DNA of 64,000 nucleotides from G963666705 sp963666705 (GCA_963666705.2 CAXXKO010000028.1:110402-174401), one strand, 5' to 3'. Shown: positions 16,239-25,664, counted from the stretch's first letter. The notes: a model not told the origin generated them from the letters alone. Numbers and translations are program-made.

Positions 16239-17126
16239 ATGGATGCCCGCCTCGAAATGTTCGTCGGCTGTGGGGAAGCATGGGATATCCTCGCGCCGGT
16301 GGCGCAGAGCATCCCGCTCGTCTTCGCCTCGCCCCACAGCGGCACGGCCTACGCGCCCGAATTCGTCGCCGCCTCGCGCCTCGACCGGCTGAGCCTCAGG
16401 CGCTCCGAGGACAGCTTCGTCGACGAGATCTTCGGCGCGGCACCCGGTTGCGGCGCGCCGCTCCTGCGCGCCCTCTTCCCCCGCGCCTTCGTCGACCCCA
16501 ACCGCGAGCCCTTCGAGCTCGACCCCGCCATGTTCGCCGACGAGCTCCCGGCCTACGCCAACACCCGCTCCCCCCGGGTTACGGCTGGCCTCGGCACCAT
16601 CGCCCGGGTGGTCGCCAACGGCGAGGAGATCTATCGCGCCAAGCTCTCCTTCGCCGAAGCCAAGCGGCGCATCGACACCTACTACTGGCCCTATCACCGG
16701 GCGCTCGGGCACCTCCTCGAAAGCACCCGCGCCCGGTTCGGCGGCTGCCTGCTGATCGATTGCCATTCCATGCCCTCGGTCGGCGGGCCCATGGACCGCG
16801 ACGCCGGCCGGCGGCGGGTCGATTTCGTCCTCGGCGACGTCTTCGGCACCACCTGCGCGCCCTTCGTTACCGACGCGGTCGCGCGCTACCTCCAAGCCGA
16901 GGGCTACCACGTCCAACGCAACATCCCCTATGCCGGCGGGTTCACGACCAGGCATTACGGCCGCCCCAACGAAGGCGTGCACGCCTTGCAGATCGAGATC
17001 AACCGGTCCCTCTACATGGACGAGGCTCGGTTCGAGCGCGAGGAGCATATGGCGGAGCTCGGCCGGCAGATGGGCGACCTCGCCGCGTTGCTGGGGCGTC
17101 TGGCCGACGACGCGCTCGCGCGTTGA
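16239..17126 (+). CDS. N-formylglutamate amidohydrolase family protein
   Basis: 295 residues. Family features: LVFASPHSGTAYAPEF near the start (metal-binding His), DRLSLRRSEDSFVDEIFGAA, PRAFVDPNREPFELDP, LIDCHSMPS, and QIEINRSLYMDE near the C-terminus. The family hydrolyses N-formyl-L-glutamate to formate and glutamate (last step of one histidine degradation route) but many members are of unproven substrate, and no hut genes are adjacent. The gene ends 19 bp before the GNAT gene, so the two are probably co-transcribed, divergent from cpdR. Confidence 0.85.
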   Translation: MDARLEMFVGCGEAWDILAPVAQSIPLVFASPHSGTAYAPEFVAASRLDRLSLRRSEDSFVDEIFGAAPGCGAPLLRALFPRAFVDPNREPFELDPAMFADELPAYANTRSPRVTAGLGTIARVVANGEEIYRAKLSFAEAKRRIDTYYWPYHRALGHLLESTRARFGGCLLIDCHSMPSVGGPMDRDAGRRRVDFVLGDVFGTTCAPFVTDAVARYLQAEGYHVQRNIPYAGGFTTRHYGRPNEGVHALQIEINRSLYMDEARFEREEHMAELGRQMGDLAALLGRLADDALAR

Positions 17127-17145
17127 GCCGGCGGGCCGCGGCACG

Positions 17146-17709
17146 ATGACCGGCGCGCCCCGGCCCACCCCCACACGGGCGCCGCCCCCGCGGGTCCGCG
17201 ACGCGGCGGACGCGGACATGGATGCGGTGCGGGCCATCTATGCCCACCACGTCGGGAACGGCCTCGGCAGCTTCGAGGAGACGGCGCCCGACGCGGCCGA
17301 GATGTCGAGGCGCCGGGCAGCGGTGCTGAGCCGGGGGCTGCCCTATCTAGTGGCCGGGCTCGACGGCCGCGTCGCCGGCTTCGCCTTTGCCTCGCCCTAC
17401 CGTGCCCGCGCGGCCTACCGCCATACGGTCGAGGATTCGATCTACGTCGCCCCGGACGCCGTGCGCCGCGGCGTGGCCAGGGCGCTCCTCCGTGCCCTCA
17501 TCACCCAGTGCGAGGCGCTGAGCTACCGGCAGATGGTCGCCGTCATCGGCGGCACCGACAACCTGGCCTCGATCGCCCTCCACGCCCGCCTGGGCTTCCG
17601 CGAGGTGGGGGTGCTGCGCGCCGTCGGCTTCAAATTTGGCCACTGGGTGGACAGCGTCCTCATGCAGCGCGCTCTCGGCCCCGGTGCCGACAGTCTCCCC
17701 GACTCGTGA
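17146..17709 (+). CDS. GNAT-family N-acetyltransferase (phosphinothricin acetyltransferase-like)
   Basis: 187 residues from the ATG at 17146. Motif order fits COG1247: RDAADADMDAVRAIYAHHV, SFEETAPDAAEM, YRARAAYRHTVEDSIYVAPD, the acetyl-CoA site RRGVARALLRALI, IGGTDNLASIALHARLGFRE and VGVLRAVGFKFGHWVDSVLM. Such enzymes acetylate small amines such as phosphinothricin or methionine sulfoximine. It follows the amidohydrolase gene by 19 bp. Confidence 0.88.
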   Translation: MTGAPRPTPTRAPPPRVRDAADADMDAVRAIYAHHVGNGLGSFEETAPDAAEMSRRRAAVLSRGLPYLVAGLDGRVAGFAFASPYRARAAYRHTVEDSIYVAPDAVRRGVARALLRALITQCEALSYRQMVAVIGGTDNLASIALHARLGFREVGVLRAVGFKFGHWVDSVLMQRALGPGADSLPDS

Positions 17710-17802
17710 TGCCGGTGGCCCGGCCCTGGGCCGATGGCGGGTTTGACGTATACTCCCCGGATGGTGCACATCCGGACCCAGAGCCATGCCGGACCCTGAT
17801 CC

Positions 17803-18972
17803 ATGAGTTTCGAAGAGAGCCACGCGGACGACGGCGACGACGGCGACGACGCCGGACGTATCGAGATCGGCCAGGCGGACGGGACCTGGACCCTTCGTGT
17901 GCGCGGGCGCTGGGACATCGCCGCCGTGGCCGCCCATGACCGCGTGCTGCGCGCGGTCGATCCCGCGCCCGCGCGCGCCGCCGTCATCGACCTGAGCGCG
18001 GTCGAGGCCCTCGACAGTGCCGGCGCCTGGGCGCTGCACCGCACGCGCGTCCTGCTCCGCGCCAAGGGGATCGAGGCCGAGACCGTCGGGGCGACCGAGG
18101 CCCAGGCGGCGTTGATCGCACGCGTCGCCGGGTACGAGGCGCCCAAGATCGCGCGGCCGCGGCGGGCGAACGCATTCCTCGCCACCCTCGCCAGGCTCGG
18201 CGCCGGCACCCTGACCGCGTTCGCCGAGGCCCGCCACATCGTCGGATTCTTCGGCCTGGTGGTGGTCACCCTGGGGCGCTCGATCCGTCGCCCGGGGCGC
18301 ATCCGCTTCACCTCGCTCGTCTCCCACATGGAGAGCTCCGGCCTCAACGCCCTGCCCATCGTCGGCCTGCTCTCGTTCCTGATCGGCGTGGTGCTGGCGT
18401 ACCAGGGCGTCGATCAGCTGCGCCGCTTCGGGGCCGAGATCTTCGCCGTCAACCTGCTCGGAATCTCCATCGTGCGCGAGATCGCGGTGCTGATGACCGC
18501 GATCCTCATCGCCGGCCGCTCGGGCAGCGCCTACACGGCCCAGATCGGCACCATGAAGGTGAACCAGGAGGTGGACGCCATGCACACCCTCGGCCTCGAC
18601 CCGATCGAGGTCCTGGTGCTGCCGCGCCTCTTCGCCCTGGTCATCACCTTGCCGCTCCTCACATTCTACGCCGACGTGGTGGCGTTGCTCGGCGGCGCCA
18701 TCACCCTCATGGCGTTGATGGAGCTGTCGCCGGTTCAGTTCCTCAAGCAGCTCAACGCCGCCATCCCCATGTGGTCGTTCTGGATCGGCCTCATCAAGGC
18801 GCCGTTCTTCGCCTTCGCCATCGCGCTCATCGGCTGCTACGAGGGCCTCAAGGTCAGCGGCAGCGTCGAGAGCGTGGGGCGACTGACGACCCAATCGGTC
18901 GTCGAATCGATCTTCCTCGTTCTCGTGCTCGATGCCGCCTTCTCGATCATGTTCTCTTATCTCGGTATCTGA
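17803..18972 (+). CDS. mlaE: MlaE-family ABC transporter permease with N-terminal STAS-like domain
   Basis: 389 residues. The first ~110 residues form a STAS/MlaB-like domain (WTLRVRGRWDIAAV, AVIDLSAVEALDSAGAWAL). The rest is the MlaE permease with about five membrane segments, including LSFLIGVVLAYQGVDQLRRF, the conserved MTAILIAGRSGSAYTAQIGT, and MKVNQEVDAMHTLGLDPIEV. MlaFEDB moves phospholipids between inner and outer membrane. The ATPase gene follows after 4 bp but is cut by IS21 element 2, and mlaD is absent, so this permease probably has lost its partners at this locus. Confidence 0.92.
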   Translation: MSFEESHADDGDDGDDAGRIEIGQADGTWTLRVRGRWDIAAVAAHDRVLRAVDPAPARAAVIDLSAVEALDSAGAWALHRTRVLLRAKGIEAETVGATEAQAALIARVAGYEAPKIARPRRANAFLATLARLGAGTLTAFAEARHIVGFFGLVVVTLGRSIRRPGRIRFTSLVSHMESSGLNALPIVGLLSFLIGVVLAYQGVDQLRRFGAEIFAVNLLGISIVREIAVLMTAILIAGRSGSAYTAQIGTMKVNQEVDAMHTLGLDPIEVLVLPRLFALVITLPLLTFYADVVALLGGAITLMALMELSPVQFLKQLNAAIPMWSFWIGLIKAPFFAFAIALIGCYEGLKVSGSVESVGRLTTQSVVESIFLVLVLDAAFSIMFSYLGI

Positions 18973-18976
18973 GCGC

Positions 18977-19284
18977 ATGGCCGGGGCAGAGCCGCGGGAC
19001 GGGGCGGCGATCCGCATCAAGGGGCTCTCCACGCGTTTTGGTGAGGTGTCGATCCACGACGGCCTCGACCTCGAGGTGCGGCGGGGCGAGATCATGGGCG
19101 TGGTCGGCGCATCGGGTGCGGGCAAGTCGGTGCTGCTGCGCACCGCCATCGGCCTCAACCGCGCCGCTGGTGGCATCATCGAGGTGCTGGGGCGGGACGT
19201 GGCGACGCGGGACGAGGCCAGCCAGATGGCCCTGCGCATGCACTGGGGCGTGCTGTTTCAGGACGGGGCGCTCTTCAGCTCGCC
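18977..19284 (+). pseudogene. mlaF: MlaF-type ABC ATPase, 5' part only (cut by IS21 element 2)
   Basis: From ATG 18977 the frame reads AIRIKGLSTRFGEVSIHDGL, Walker A VVGASGAGKSVLLRT, and the Q-loop region WGVLFQDGALFSS, after which IS21 sequence starts (normal continuation would be LTVAENV). About 103 of roughly 260 codons remain; the signature motif and Walker B are lost. The frame then runs into IS21 and stops at 19363. The missing 3' part is not found beyond the IS element. Confidence 0.9.
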
Positions 19285-19475
19285 TGTCAATGGCGGAGCA
19301 AAAAGGGACCACCTCGGCGGTGTAAGAAGGGACCGCTTGGCGGCTGCGGGCTTGTCCCCGTAGTCCACGGGAGGGCCCCGCGCGCGACGCGGTGTGCCCT
19401 CAACAGGCTGACGCGGCGGCGCGCGCGGGAGGGACCTGTGGGCCCACGGGGTCAAGCGTGGGCTGGGTGGTCGGT

Positions 19476-20240
19476 TCAGTTAGCAGTCGGGGTTTGACGC
19501 CTGCGGCTCTGGTTGAGCCTGTAGCTGTCACCGTTCATCTCGAGGATGTTGACGTGGTGGGTGAGGCGATCGAGGAGCGCGCCGGTGAGGCGCTCGGAGC
19601 CGAACACCTCGGTCCATTCGTCGAAGGGCAGATTGGTGGTGACCAGGGTCGAGCCCCGCTCGTAGCGTTGGCTGAACACCTCGAACAACAGCTCGGCGCC
19701 GGTCTTCGACAGCGGCACGAAGCCGAGTTCGTCGACGATCAGAAGCTTGTAGGTGGCGAGCTTCTTCTGGAACCTCAGCAGCTGCTTGTCATCGCGGGCC
19801 TCGATGAGTTCGTGGACCAGCGCGGCGGCGGTGATGAAGCCGACCGAGAGGCCCTTCTGGCAGGCCGCCAGGCCGAGACCGAGGGCGATGTGGGTCTTGC
19901 CGGTCCCACTGTTGCCGAGCGCGATGAGGTTCTCGCGGCGCTCGATGTACTCGCAGCGGGCCAGCTCCAGGACCAGCGCCTTGTTGAGCGAGGGGATGAC
20001 CTTGAAGTCGAAGCTGTCGAGGCTCTTGACCACGGGGAAGCGCGCCGCCTTGATGCGCCGCTCGACCATGCGGCGCTCGCGGTCGATCAGCTCGAGCTCG
20101 GCGAGTCTCAACAGGTAGCGGACGTGATCGACGCCTTCCGAGGCGCACTGCCGGGCGATCTTGTCGTACTCGCGCAGGAAGGTCGGCAGCTTCAGCGTCT
20201 CGAGGTGGTGGGCGAGCAGCACTTGCGGTGTGTCGGTCAT
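19476..20240 (-). CDS. istB: IS21 helper ATPase IstB (element 2)
   Basis: 254 residues from MTDTPQVLLAHHLETL. Walker A ALGNSGTGKTHIALG and Walker B LLIVDELGFVP are intact. It overlaps the istA stop by ATGA. It would assist IstA in target DNA handling, but its istA is interrupted. Close relative of the istB in element 1. Confidence 0.93.
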   Translation of the reverse strand: MTDTPQVLLAHHLETLKLPTFLREYDKIARQCASEGVDHVRYLLRLAELELIDRERRMVERRIKAARFPVVKSLDSFDFKVIPSLNKALVLELARCEYIERRENLIALGNSGTGKTHIALGLGLAACQKGLSVGFITAAALVHELIEARDDKQLLRFQKKLATYKLLIVDELGFVPLSKTGAELLFEVFSQRYERGSTLVTTNLPFDEWTEVFGSERLTGALLDRLTHHVNILEMNGDSYRLNQSRRRQTPTAN

Positions 20241-20924
20241 GCGCCGAGCCCCGACAGCAGGCTCATGTACGACTTGGCGGACGTCATCGCGACCCGGGCG
20301 CGCGGCAGATACGGATAGACGTCGAGGTTGAGCCTGGGCGGCCGCCGCTCGATGCGGCACAGTACCAGGTGCTTCACCGCATCAAAGCCGATTGCGCCGA
20401 GCCGCAGGGCGTCGCCGACCGCACCCTCGACCTCCTCGAGCCGGAAGGTCTCCAGTAGACGGAGCACCTGGACGTACTCGCGCTTGCCTGCCTTGCCCAT
20501 ACGAGCTTCGAGGAGCCGCCGCAGAGTGATGAAGGCCTCGGGCAGGTCCCAGCCCGCCAATGGCGCGGCCTGGTCGAGGGCGCCGATCTTCTGCTCGATC
20601 AAGGGCAGGTAATGCAGCGGGTCGAAGATCAGGTCCTCGCTGTCGTAGGACCGGCGGTGCCGGGCGATCACCTCGGCCCCGCAGCTGATCACCACCTCAT
20701 CGACGTAGCCCCGGATGAGCACCTCACGGTGGCCGTAGGCCACGGGCACGGAATAGTCGTTGCTGCGGTAACGCACCAGCGACAGCGAACTCGCCCGTCC
20801 AGGGCGCTTATCGCAGGCATCATAGGGAGCAGGCGGCAATGGCAAGAGAACTTGACGATCCCGCTCGAGACGCTCGCCGATGGTCTCCTTGTATCGCACC
20901 CGGTTCCTTGGACACAAGTTTGTC

Positions 20925-21836
20925 TCATGCGGCGGGCCTGAGTGACATCGCGGTGTGCCACGCCTGACGAGCTTGAGCGGGGCTCAGGTAGCCGTTCTTC
21001 TCCACGATCCACTGGGCATTGTACTGTTCGACGAACCCGCGGACGGCGTTCCGCAGCTCCGCGATGTTGCGGTAGATGCGGCCATGGATGATCTGTTCCT
21101 TGAGCGTGCGATTGAACCTCTCGGCGACGCCGTTGGTCTGGGGCTGTTCGACGAAGGCGTAGGACGGCTGGATGCCCCAGAACTTGATCTGGTTGGTGAA
21201 GTGGTCCGACAGATACTGGGAGCCGTGATCCATCCGCAAGGCCAGCCCCCGCGCCGCACCGGCGGAGGTCGAGGCATACAGCCTCGCAAGCCCCATGGAG
21301 ATCGGCTGAAGGGCGGCGAAGCGGTCGCCTCGCTTGCACACATGCCAGCCGACGCACTCGGCGTTCCAATGCTCGATGGCGGTGAATATCCAGCCCCAGC
21401 CGTCGTCCACCGTGAACACCCGAACGCCGTCCGTGCCCCACATGAGGTTGGGGGCATGGGTGATGATCTCACCGACATGGGGATTTCCGCCACGGCGGCG
21501 GCAGCGATGGGGCGAGAGCAGGTTGTTCTCGCGCATCACCCGGAGCACCCGCTTGCGGGAAACACGGATGCCACGACAGACCCGAAGCCGAGCCCAGACC
21601 TTGCGGTGTCCCTCGCCCTCCCAGGGGGATGCCTCCAGGTCGGCCTCGATGGCCACCAGCAGAGCCTCGTCCGAGATCGAGGGCTTCGGTCCCCGGCGCT
21701 TTGCTGGTGGGCGCTCAGCGGTGGCCTGCTGCCGGGATTTCATGGCGTAGAACGAGGAACGGGCAAAACTCCAGGCCGCACAGACCCGCTGGAGGCCGTA
21801 GGCCAAACCCGTGCCGGGAGAGGTGGCGGCACTCAT
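20925..21836 (-). CDS. IS3-like transposase OrfB (DDE integrase part)
   Basis: 303 residues from ATG 21836. HTH_21-like segment (VAIEADLEASPWEGEGHRKV), then rve core with LMWGTDGVRVFTVDDG, LRMDHGSQYLSDHF and TNGVAERFNRTLKEQ. The ATG overlaps the OrfA stop (ATGA), so translational coupling is likely. Intact. Confidence 0.92.
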   Translation of the reverse strand: MSAATSPGTGLAYGLQRVCAAWSFARSSFYAMKSRQQATAERPPAKRRGPKPSISDEALLVAIEADLEASPWEGEGHRKVWARLRVCRGIRVSRKRVLRVMRENNLLSPHRCRRRGGNPHVGEIITHAPNLMWGTDGVRVFTVDDGWGWIFTAIEHWNAECVGWHVCKRGDRFAALQPISMGLARLYASTSAGAARGLALRMDHGSQYLSDHFTNQIKFWGIQPSYAFVEQPQTNGVAERFNRTLKEQIIHGRIYRNIAELRNAVRGFVEQYNAQWIVEKNGYLSPAQARQAWHTAMSLRPAA

Positions 21837-22243
21837 CGCCGCGACCTCCGCCGCCCCAAAGGGCCGGACGTCTCCGTCTTGGCCTCCAGCAGTTCCACCT
21901 GCATGATCAACTCCCCGATCCGCTTCATGGCGATGTCCAGTTCCGCCTTCACCGGATCGCCCTTGCGTTCCTTGAGCGAGGCATCGATCCCGGCGATCGC
22001 CTTCTCACGCCACTGCTCGAGCCGGAAAATCTCCACGCCCAACTGCCGCGACAAAAGTTCCACCGGCTCGCCACGCAAAAGCCGCAGGGCAACCTCACGT
22101 TTGCGCGTCACCGTCCACCGCTGGCCAAGTCCCAGCGGGCCTGCCGGCGAAACCTGGCCCGGGGAAAACGTGGACGAGCCAAGCTCGCCCTCGTTTACCA
22201 CAGGCCCATCAACAGCAACTTTGTTCTCAAAATTGTCGGTCAT
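21833..22243 (-). CDS. IS3-like transposase OrfA (DNA-binding part)
   Basis: 136 residues from ATG 22243, with AAGGAGG nine bases upstream; a GTG at 22264 would add seven residues. HTH region RWTVTRKREVALRLLRGEPV and a heptad-like tail RIGELIMQVELLEAKTE typical of OrfA coiled coils. Intact, and the reference against which the frameshift in copy 1 was seen. Confidence 0.88.
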   Translation of the reverse strand: MTDNFENKVAVDGPVVNEGELGSSTFSPGQVSPAGPLGLGQRWTVTRKREVALRLLRGEPVELLSRQLGVEIFRLEQWREKAIAGIDASLKERKGDPVKAELDIAMKRIGELIMQVELLEAKTETSGPLGRRRSRR

Positions 22244-23288
22244 GTTCCGGTCCTCCTTGGACACTTCGATTAAGCCAATTCTGTGTCCAAGGAAATCGGG
22301 TCCGACTCAGCCGATGGTCTCCTTGTGGCCCCGCAGCCGCGCCGCCTGGCGCCGGCGGCACTGTTCGGCGAGAGCATCGTTGAGGGCCGCGAAGCTCTCG
22401 GCACGCGGGACGGGGACCAGGAAGTTCCGCCGGATGAAGCCGACCAGTCCCTCGACCTTGCCCTTGTCGTTGCCCTTGCCCGGCCGGCCGAACCTGTCCT
22501 CGAACAGATAGTGGGACTGAAGCTCCGTGAAGACGCGCGTTCGCTGCCGCTTCCCATCGCCCAGGATCCGGGCAACCGCCAGCTTGGTGTTGTCGTACAG
22601 GATGGATCGGGGGACGCCGCCGAAGAAGGCAAACGCCGCGTTGTGGCCATCGCAGAATGCTTCGGTCGTCTCCGCCGGATAGGCCGCAACAAAGCAACCA
22701 TCACTGTGGGGAAGGTCGAAGGCAAGGAAGTGGATCTTCCGTAACGCGCCGCCGATCACCGCCATCGCTTCGCCGAAGTCCGCCTGGGCGTGACCGGGGG
22801 AATGGGAGAGTGGCACGAACACCTCACGCGACCGAAGCCCCTGCTCACGAACGTAGTCCTTCACGATGGTGTAGCCGCCCGTGAAACCGTACTCGTCCCG
22901 GAGGCGGTCGAAGATGCGCTTCGCAGTGTGCCGTTGCTTGCGGTGGCTGGTCCGATCGTCTTCCAAGATCCGATCGATGATTCCCGTGAACGGACCCAGC
23001 TTTGGCCGCCTCGGCGGCGCGCTTCGGCGATACCCTGGCGGCACCGAGAACGACAGCATCTTACGGACCGTCTTGCGGTCTACACCAAACACCCGCGAGG
23101 CCTCGCGGGTGCTCATCCCCTCGACATGACACGCCCGCCGAACCCGTGCGTACAACTCCACCCGATACATCCCCCCCGCCTTCCAGTCAGAGCAACCCTG
23201 ACAGAAGGCTATACGCGGTCCCATTTTGGTCCGCCGCAGCCGGATCGACCGGCCGCTTCAGTGGGGGATTATTGCTCTGCCGTTCTCA

Positions 23289-23694
23289 CCTCGATATTAT
23301 CGCCAAAGGGCGTGCCCTCGACCCAGCCGTAAAGTGTCCGGTCGTCCTCGTCGAGGACGAAGGAGGTCGACCAGCCGAGATTCCAACGGGCGTAGGAGCC
23401 TATCGTGTCCTCCGCCCAGACCATATCGCGCTCCACGAAAAGATTGAGCAGCGCCTCGTCCCACCAGCTGTAGTCCTTGGCCATGCGGGTGAGCTCGCGC
23501 CGCAGCCCGTCAACCGCCGATCGAGCCAGGTGGACGGAGCTTTGGATGGCGACCCGGTCGATCTCGCGGGCCCCGTACCAGACCAGCCCACCGATGACCA
23601 ATCCGCTGATCAGCAAGAGAAGGACCACAGGCGCGGTCAGCCGCCTGACGATCGCGCTCGCGCTTTCCGTGCTCTCTTGGTGTGACGAATCCAT
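23289..23694 (-). pseudogene. N-terminal stump of a CHASE4-type membrane sensor
   Basis: From ATG 23694: MDSSHQESTESASAIVRRLT, a membrane helix VVLLLLISGLVIGGLVWYG, then a periplasmic part with RMAKDYSWWDEALLNLF and ERDMVWAEDTIG, the CHASE4 pattern. The frame reaches FGDNIEVR and then enters the end of IS21 element 2 (stop at 23269 inside it). The cytoplasmic output domain, commonly GGDEF/EAL or histidine kinase, is missing, so the protein is non-signalling. Confidence 0.75.
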
Positions 23695-23921
23695 GACAGC
23701 GAACCGCAATCCCCCGCGCGGACCGAACCATACGCTCCGCGGAGGCTATAGAGAACGCCGATTCTCGGCGGCCCCGCCCCGTGGCTTGCCCTCACCCAAA
23801 AGGCATAAGCAAATTTTGCGCCAGCTTGACCGCATGCGCGCCCGTCATGGCACCCCGTTGGCGCGATGGACGCTCGGCCCTATAGTCACCACCATCCGCA
23901 CCTAGCGCACGAGTTCATGCG

Positions 23922-25664
23922 ATGTTCACCACACGGCCAGAAATCCAGGGCACCTTTGGGGCCGTCGCCTCGACCCATTGGGTGGCGACGGCGGTCGGCA
24001 TGTCCGTGCTCGAGAGAGGCGGCAATGCTTTCGACGCCGCCGTTGCGGCCGGCTTCACCCTGCAGGTGGTGGAGCCGCACCAGAACGGACCCGCCGGCGA
24101 CGTGCCGATCATCCTCTACGGGTCGCCGAGCGGGCGGACGGCGGTGATCTGCGGCCAGGGCCCGGCGCCGGCCGCCGCCACGATTCCCCGCTTCCGCGAT
24201 CTCGGCCTCGACCTCGTTCCCGGGACCGGGCTGCTGGCCGCCGTCGTGCCCGGGGCCTTCGACGGCTGGATGCGGCTGTTGCGCGATTTCGGCACCTGGC
24301 GGGTTCGCGACGTGCTGGCCCCGGCCATCACCTATGCGCGCGAGGGCTATCCCGTGTCGCTTACCCTCAGCGCCTATATCGGCGCGGTGCGCGACCTGCT
24401 GGCCGAGGCATGGCCGACCTCGGGCGCCATCTACCTGCCTCACGGCCAGGCGCCCGCGCGCGGCACGCTTCTCGCCAATCCCACCCTCGGCGACACCTAC
24501 GCCCGCATCGTGACCGAGGCCGAAGCCGCCGGCGGGGACCGCGACAAACAGATCGAAGCGGTGCGGGACGCCTTCTACCGCGGCTTCGTGGCCGAGGCGA
24601 TCGACGGCTTCGCCCGCGAGACCGAAGCCCTCGACAGCAGCGGCCGATGTCATTCGGGCCTCATCACGGCCGACGACATGGCTGGCTGGGAGGCGCGCCT
24701 CGAGGACCCGGTCACCCGCGACTACCACGGCTATACCGTCGCCAAGACCGGCCCCTGGGGCCAGGGCCCGGTATTCCTCCAGACGCTCGCGCTGCTCGAG
24801 GGCTTCGACATCGCGGCCATGGATCCCCAGGGGCCGGAGTTCGTGCACACACTGGTCGAATGCATCAAGCTCGCCCTCGCCGATCGCGAGGCGTTCTATG
24901 GCGACCCCGACTTCGTCGACGTGCCCCTGGAGGTGCTCCTGAGCGCGGACCACGCGGCCGCGCGGCGCGGCCTCGTGGGTGCCGAAGCCTCGACCGAGCT
25001 GCGCCCCAGCCAAATCGAAGGGCACCTTGGCCGCCTGCCGCGCCGCGCGTTGGGCGAGGCGGGGCCCGCCGCGGCGGCCGGGGCGCGCGCCGCCGCCGGC
25101 ACGGGCGAGCGCAACCTGGCGCTCCTCGGCGAGACGGGCAGCGATACGGTCAACCTCAACGTCTGCGACCGCCACGCCAACATGGTCTCGGCCATGCCGA
25201 GCGGGGGCTGGCTGCAAAGCTCGCCGGTGATCCCAGCACTCGGCTTCTGCCTCGGGACGCGCTTGCAGATGAGCTGGCTGGAGGAGGGTCTGGCGTCGAG
25301 CCTGGCGCCGGGGAAGCGCCCGCGCACCACTCTCACCCCGGGCCTCGCCTTGCGCGACGGAGTCCCCACCATGGCCTTCGGCTCGCCCGGTGGCGACGGT
25401 CAGGATCAGTGGGCGCTCCAGCTCTTCCTGCGTCACGTCCATCATGGGCTCGACCTACAACAGGCCATAGACGCGCCCGCCTTCCTCTCGTCCCACGCGC
25501 CGAGCTCCTTCTACCCAAGCGCGGCGCGGCCCAATCACCTCGACATCGAATCCCGCTTCGGCGCCGAGACGATCTCCGCGCTCCAGGCGCGCGGCCACGA
25601 GGTGGAGGTGGTCGGCGACTGGGTGCTCGGCCGCCTCTCGGCGGTGACCAGGGACGCCGCATGA
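23922..25664 (+). CDS. Gamma-glutamyltransferase family protein (first paralogue)
   Basis: 580 residues. Family landmarks: STHWVATAVGMSVLERGGNA, DAAVAAGFTLQVVEPHQNGP, and the autoprocessing site ETGSDTVNLNVCDRHANMVS with catalytic Thr409, then FGSPGGDGQDQWALQLFL. GGT proenzymes cleave themselves before this Thr to form two subunits and hydrolyse or transfer gamma-glutamyl groups. No signal peptide is evident, so cytoplasmic action is likely. A second, divergent member is at 41606-43195. The next gene starts soon after, so co-transcription with the MATE transporter is possible. Confidence 0.88.
   Translation: MFTTRPEIQGTFGAVASTHWVATAVGMSVLERGGNAFDAAVAAGFTLQVVEPHQNGPAGDVPIILYGSPSGRTAVICGQGPAPAAATIPRFRDLGLDLVPGTGLLAAVVPGAFDGWMRLLRDFGTWRVRDVLAPAITYAREGYPVSLTLSAYIGAVRDLLAEAWPTSGAIYLPHGQAPARGTLLANPTLGDTYARIVTEAEAAGGDRDKQIEAVRDAFYRGFVAEAIDGFARETEALDSSGRCHSGLITADDMAGWEARLEDPVTRDYHGYTVAKTGPWGQGPVFLQTLALLEGFDIAAMDPQGPEFVHTLVECIKLALADREAFYGDPDFVDVPLEVLLSADHAAARRGLVGAEASTELRPSQIEGHLGRLPRRALGEAGPAAAAGARAAAGTGERNLALLGETGSDTVNLNVCDRHANMVSAMPSGGWLQSSPVIPALGFCLGTRLQMSWLEEGLASSLAPGKRPRTTLTPGLALRDGVPTMAFGSPGGDGQDQWALQLFLRHVHHGLDLQQAIDAPAFLSSHAPSSFYPSAARPNHLDIESRFGAETISALQARGHEVEVVGDWVLGRLSAVTRDAA

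Larger units (their letters stand above)
20892..22309 (-). mobile_element. IS3-like element, copy 2 (about 1418 bp), inside istA of IS21 element 2
   Basis: On the reverse strand it starts TGAGTCGGACCCGATTTCCT (22309) and ends with the complement of TATCGCACCCGGTTCCTTGG (20892). Perfect 16 bp direct repeats GCCGATGGTCTCCTTG flank it at 20876-20891 and 22310-22325. Same element as 10697-12109, again in an istA gene but at a different site. OrfA and OrfB are separate here. Confidence 0.88.
20237..23170 (-). pseudogene. istA: istA transposase interrupted by an IS3-like element (IS21 element 2)
   Basis: N-terminal part from ATG 23170 (MYRVELYARVRRACHVEGMS) through an HTH, the DDE region (HAQADFGEAMAVIGG, RSILYDNTKLAVARIL, NDKGKVEGLVGFIRRNF) to RLRGHKETIG at 22310. 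The C-terminal part continues at 20891 with ETIGERLERDRQVLLPLPPA to the stop at 20237. Deleting 20892-22309 with one 16 bp repeat gives a continuous frame, so apart from the insertion the gene is intact, unlike istA of element 1. Confidence 0.9.
19285..23288 (-). mobile_element. IS21-family element 2, carrying an IS3-like insertion
   Basis: Left end TGTCAATGGCGGAGCAAAAA at 19285; right end, reverse strand, TGAGAACGGCAGAGCAATAA from 23288. Native length without the nested element is about 2.57 kb. It encodes intact istB and an istA interrupted only by the IS3-like element. Its terminal repeats differ from element 1 (AAGGGACC versus TTAGTCCAC), so it is a distinct member. Flanks AGCTCGCC and CCTCGATA do not match; mlaF lies truncated on the left and a CHASE4-type gene on the right. 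Confidence 0.87.

Noticed and set aside
17347..19239. 630-residue reverse-strand ORF over the GNAT and mlaE genes
   Set aside because: It is the antisense shadow of two clear genes with strong motifs; composition is the mirror of high-GC third positions.
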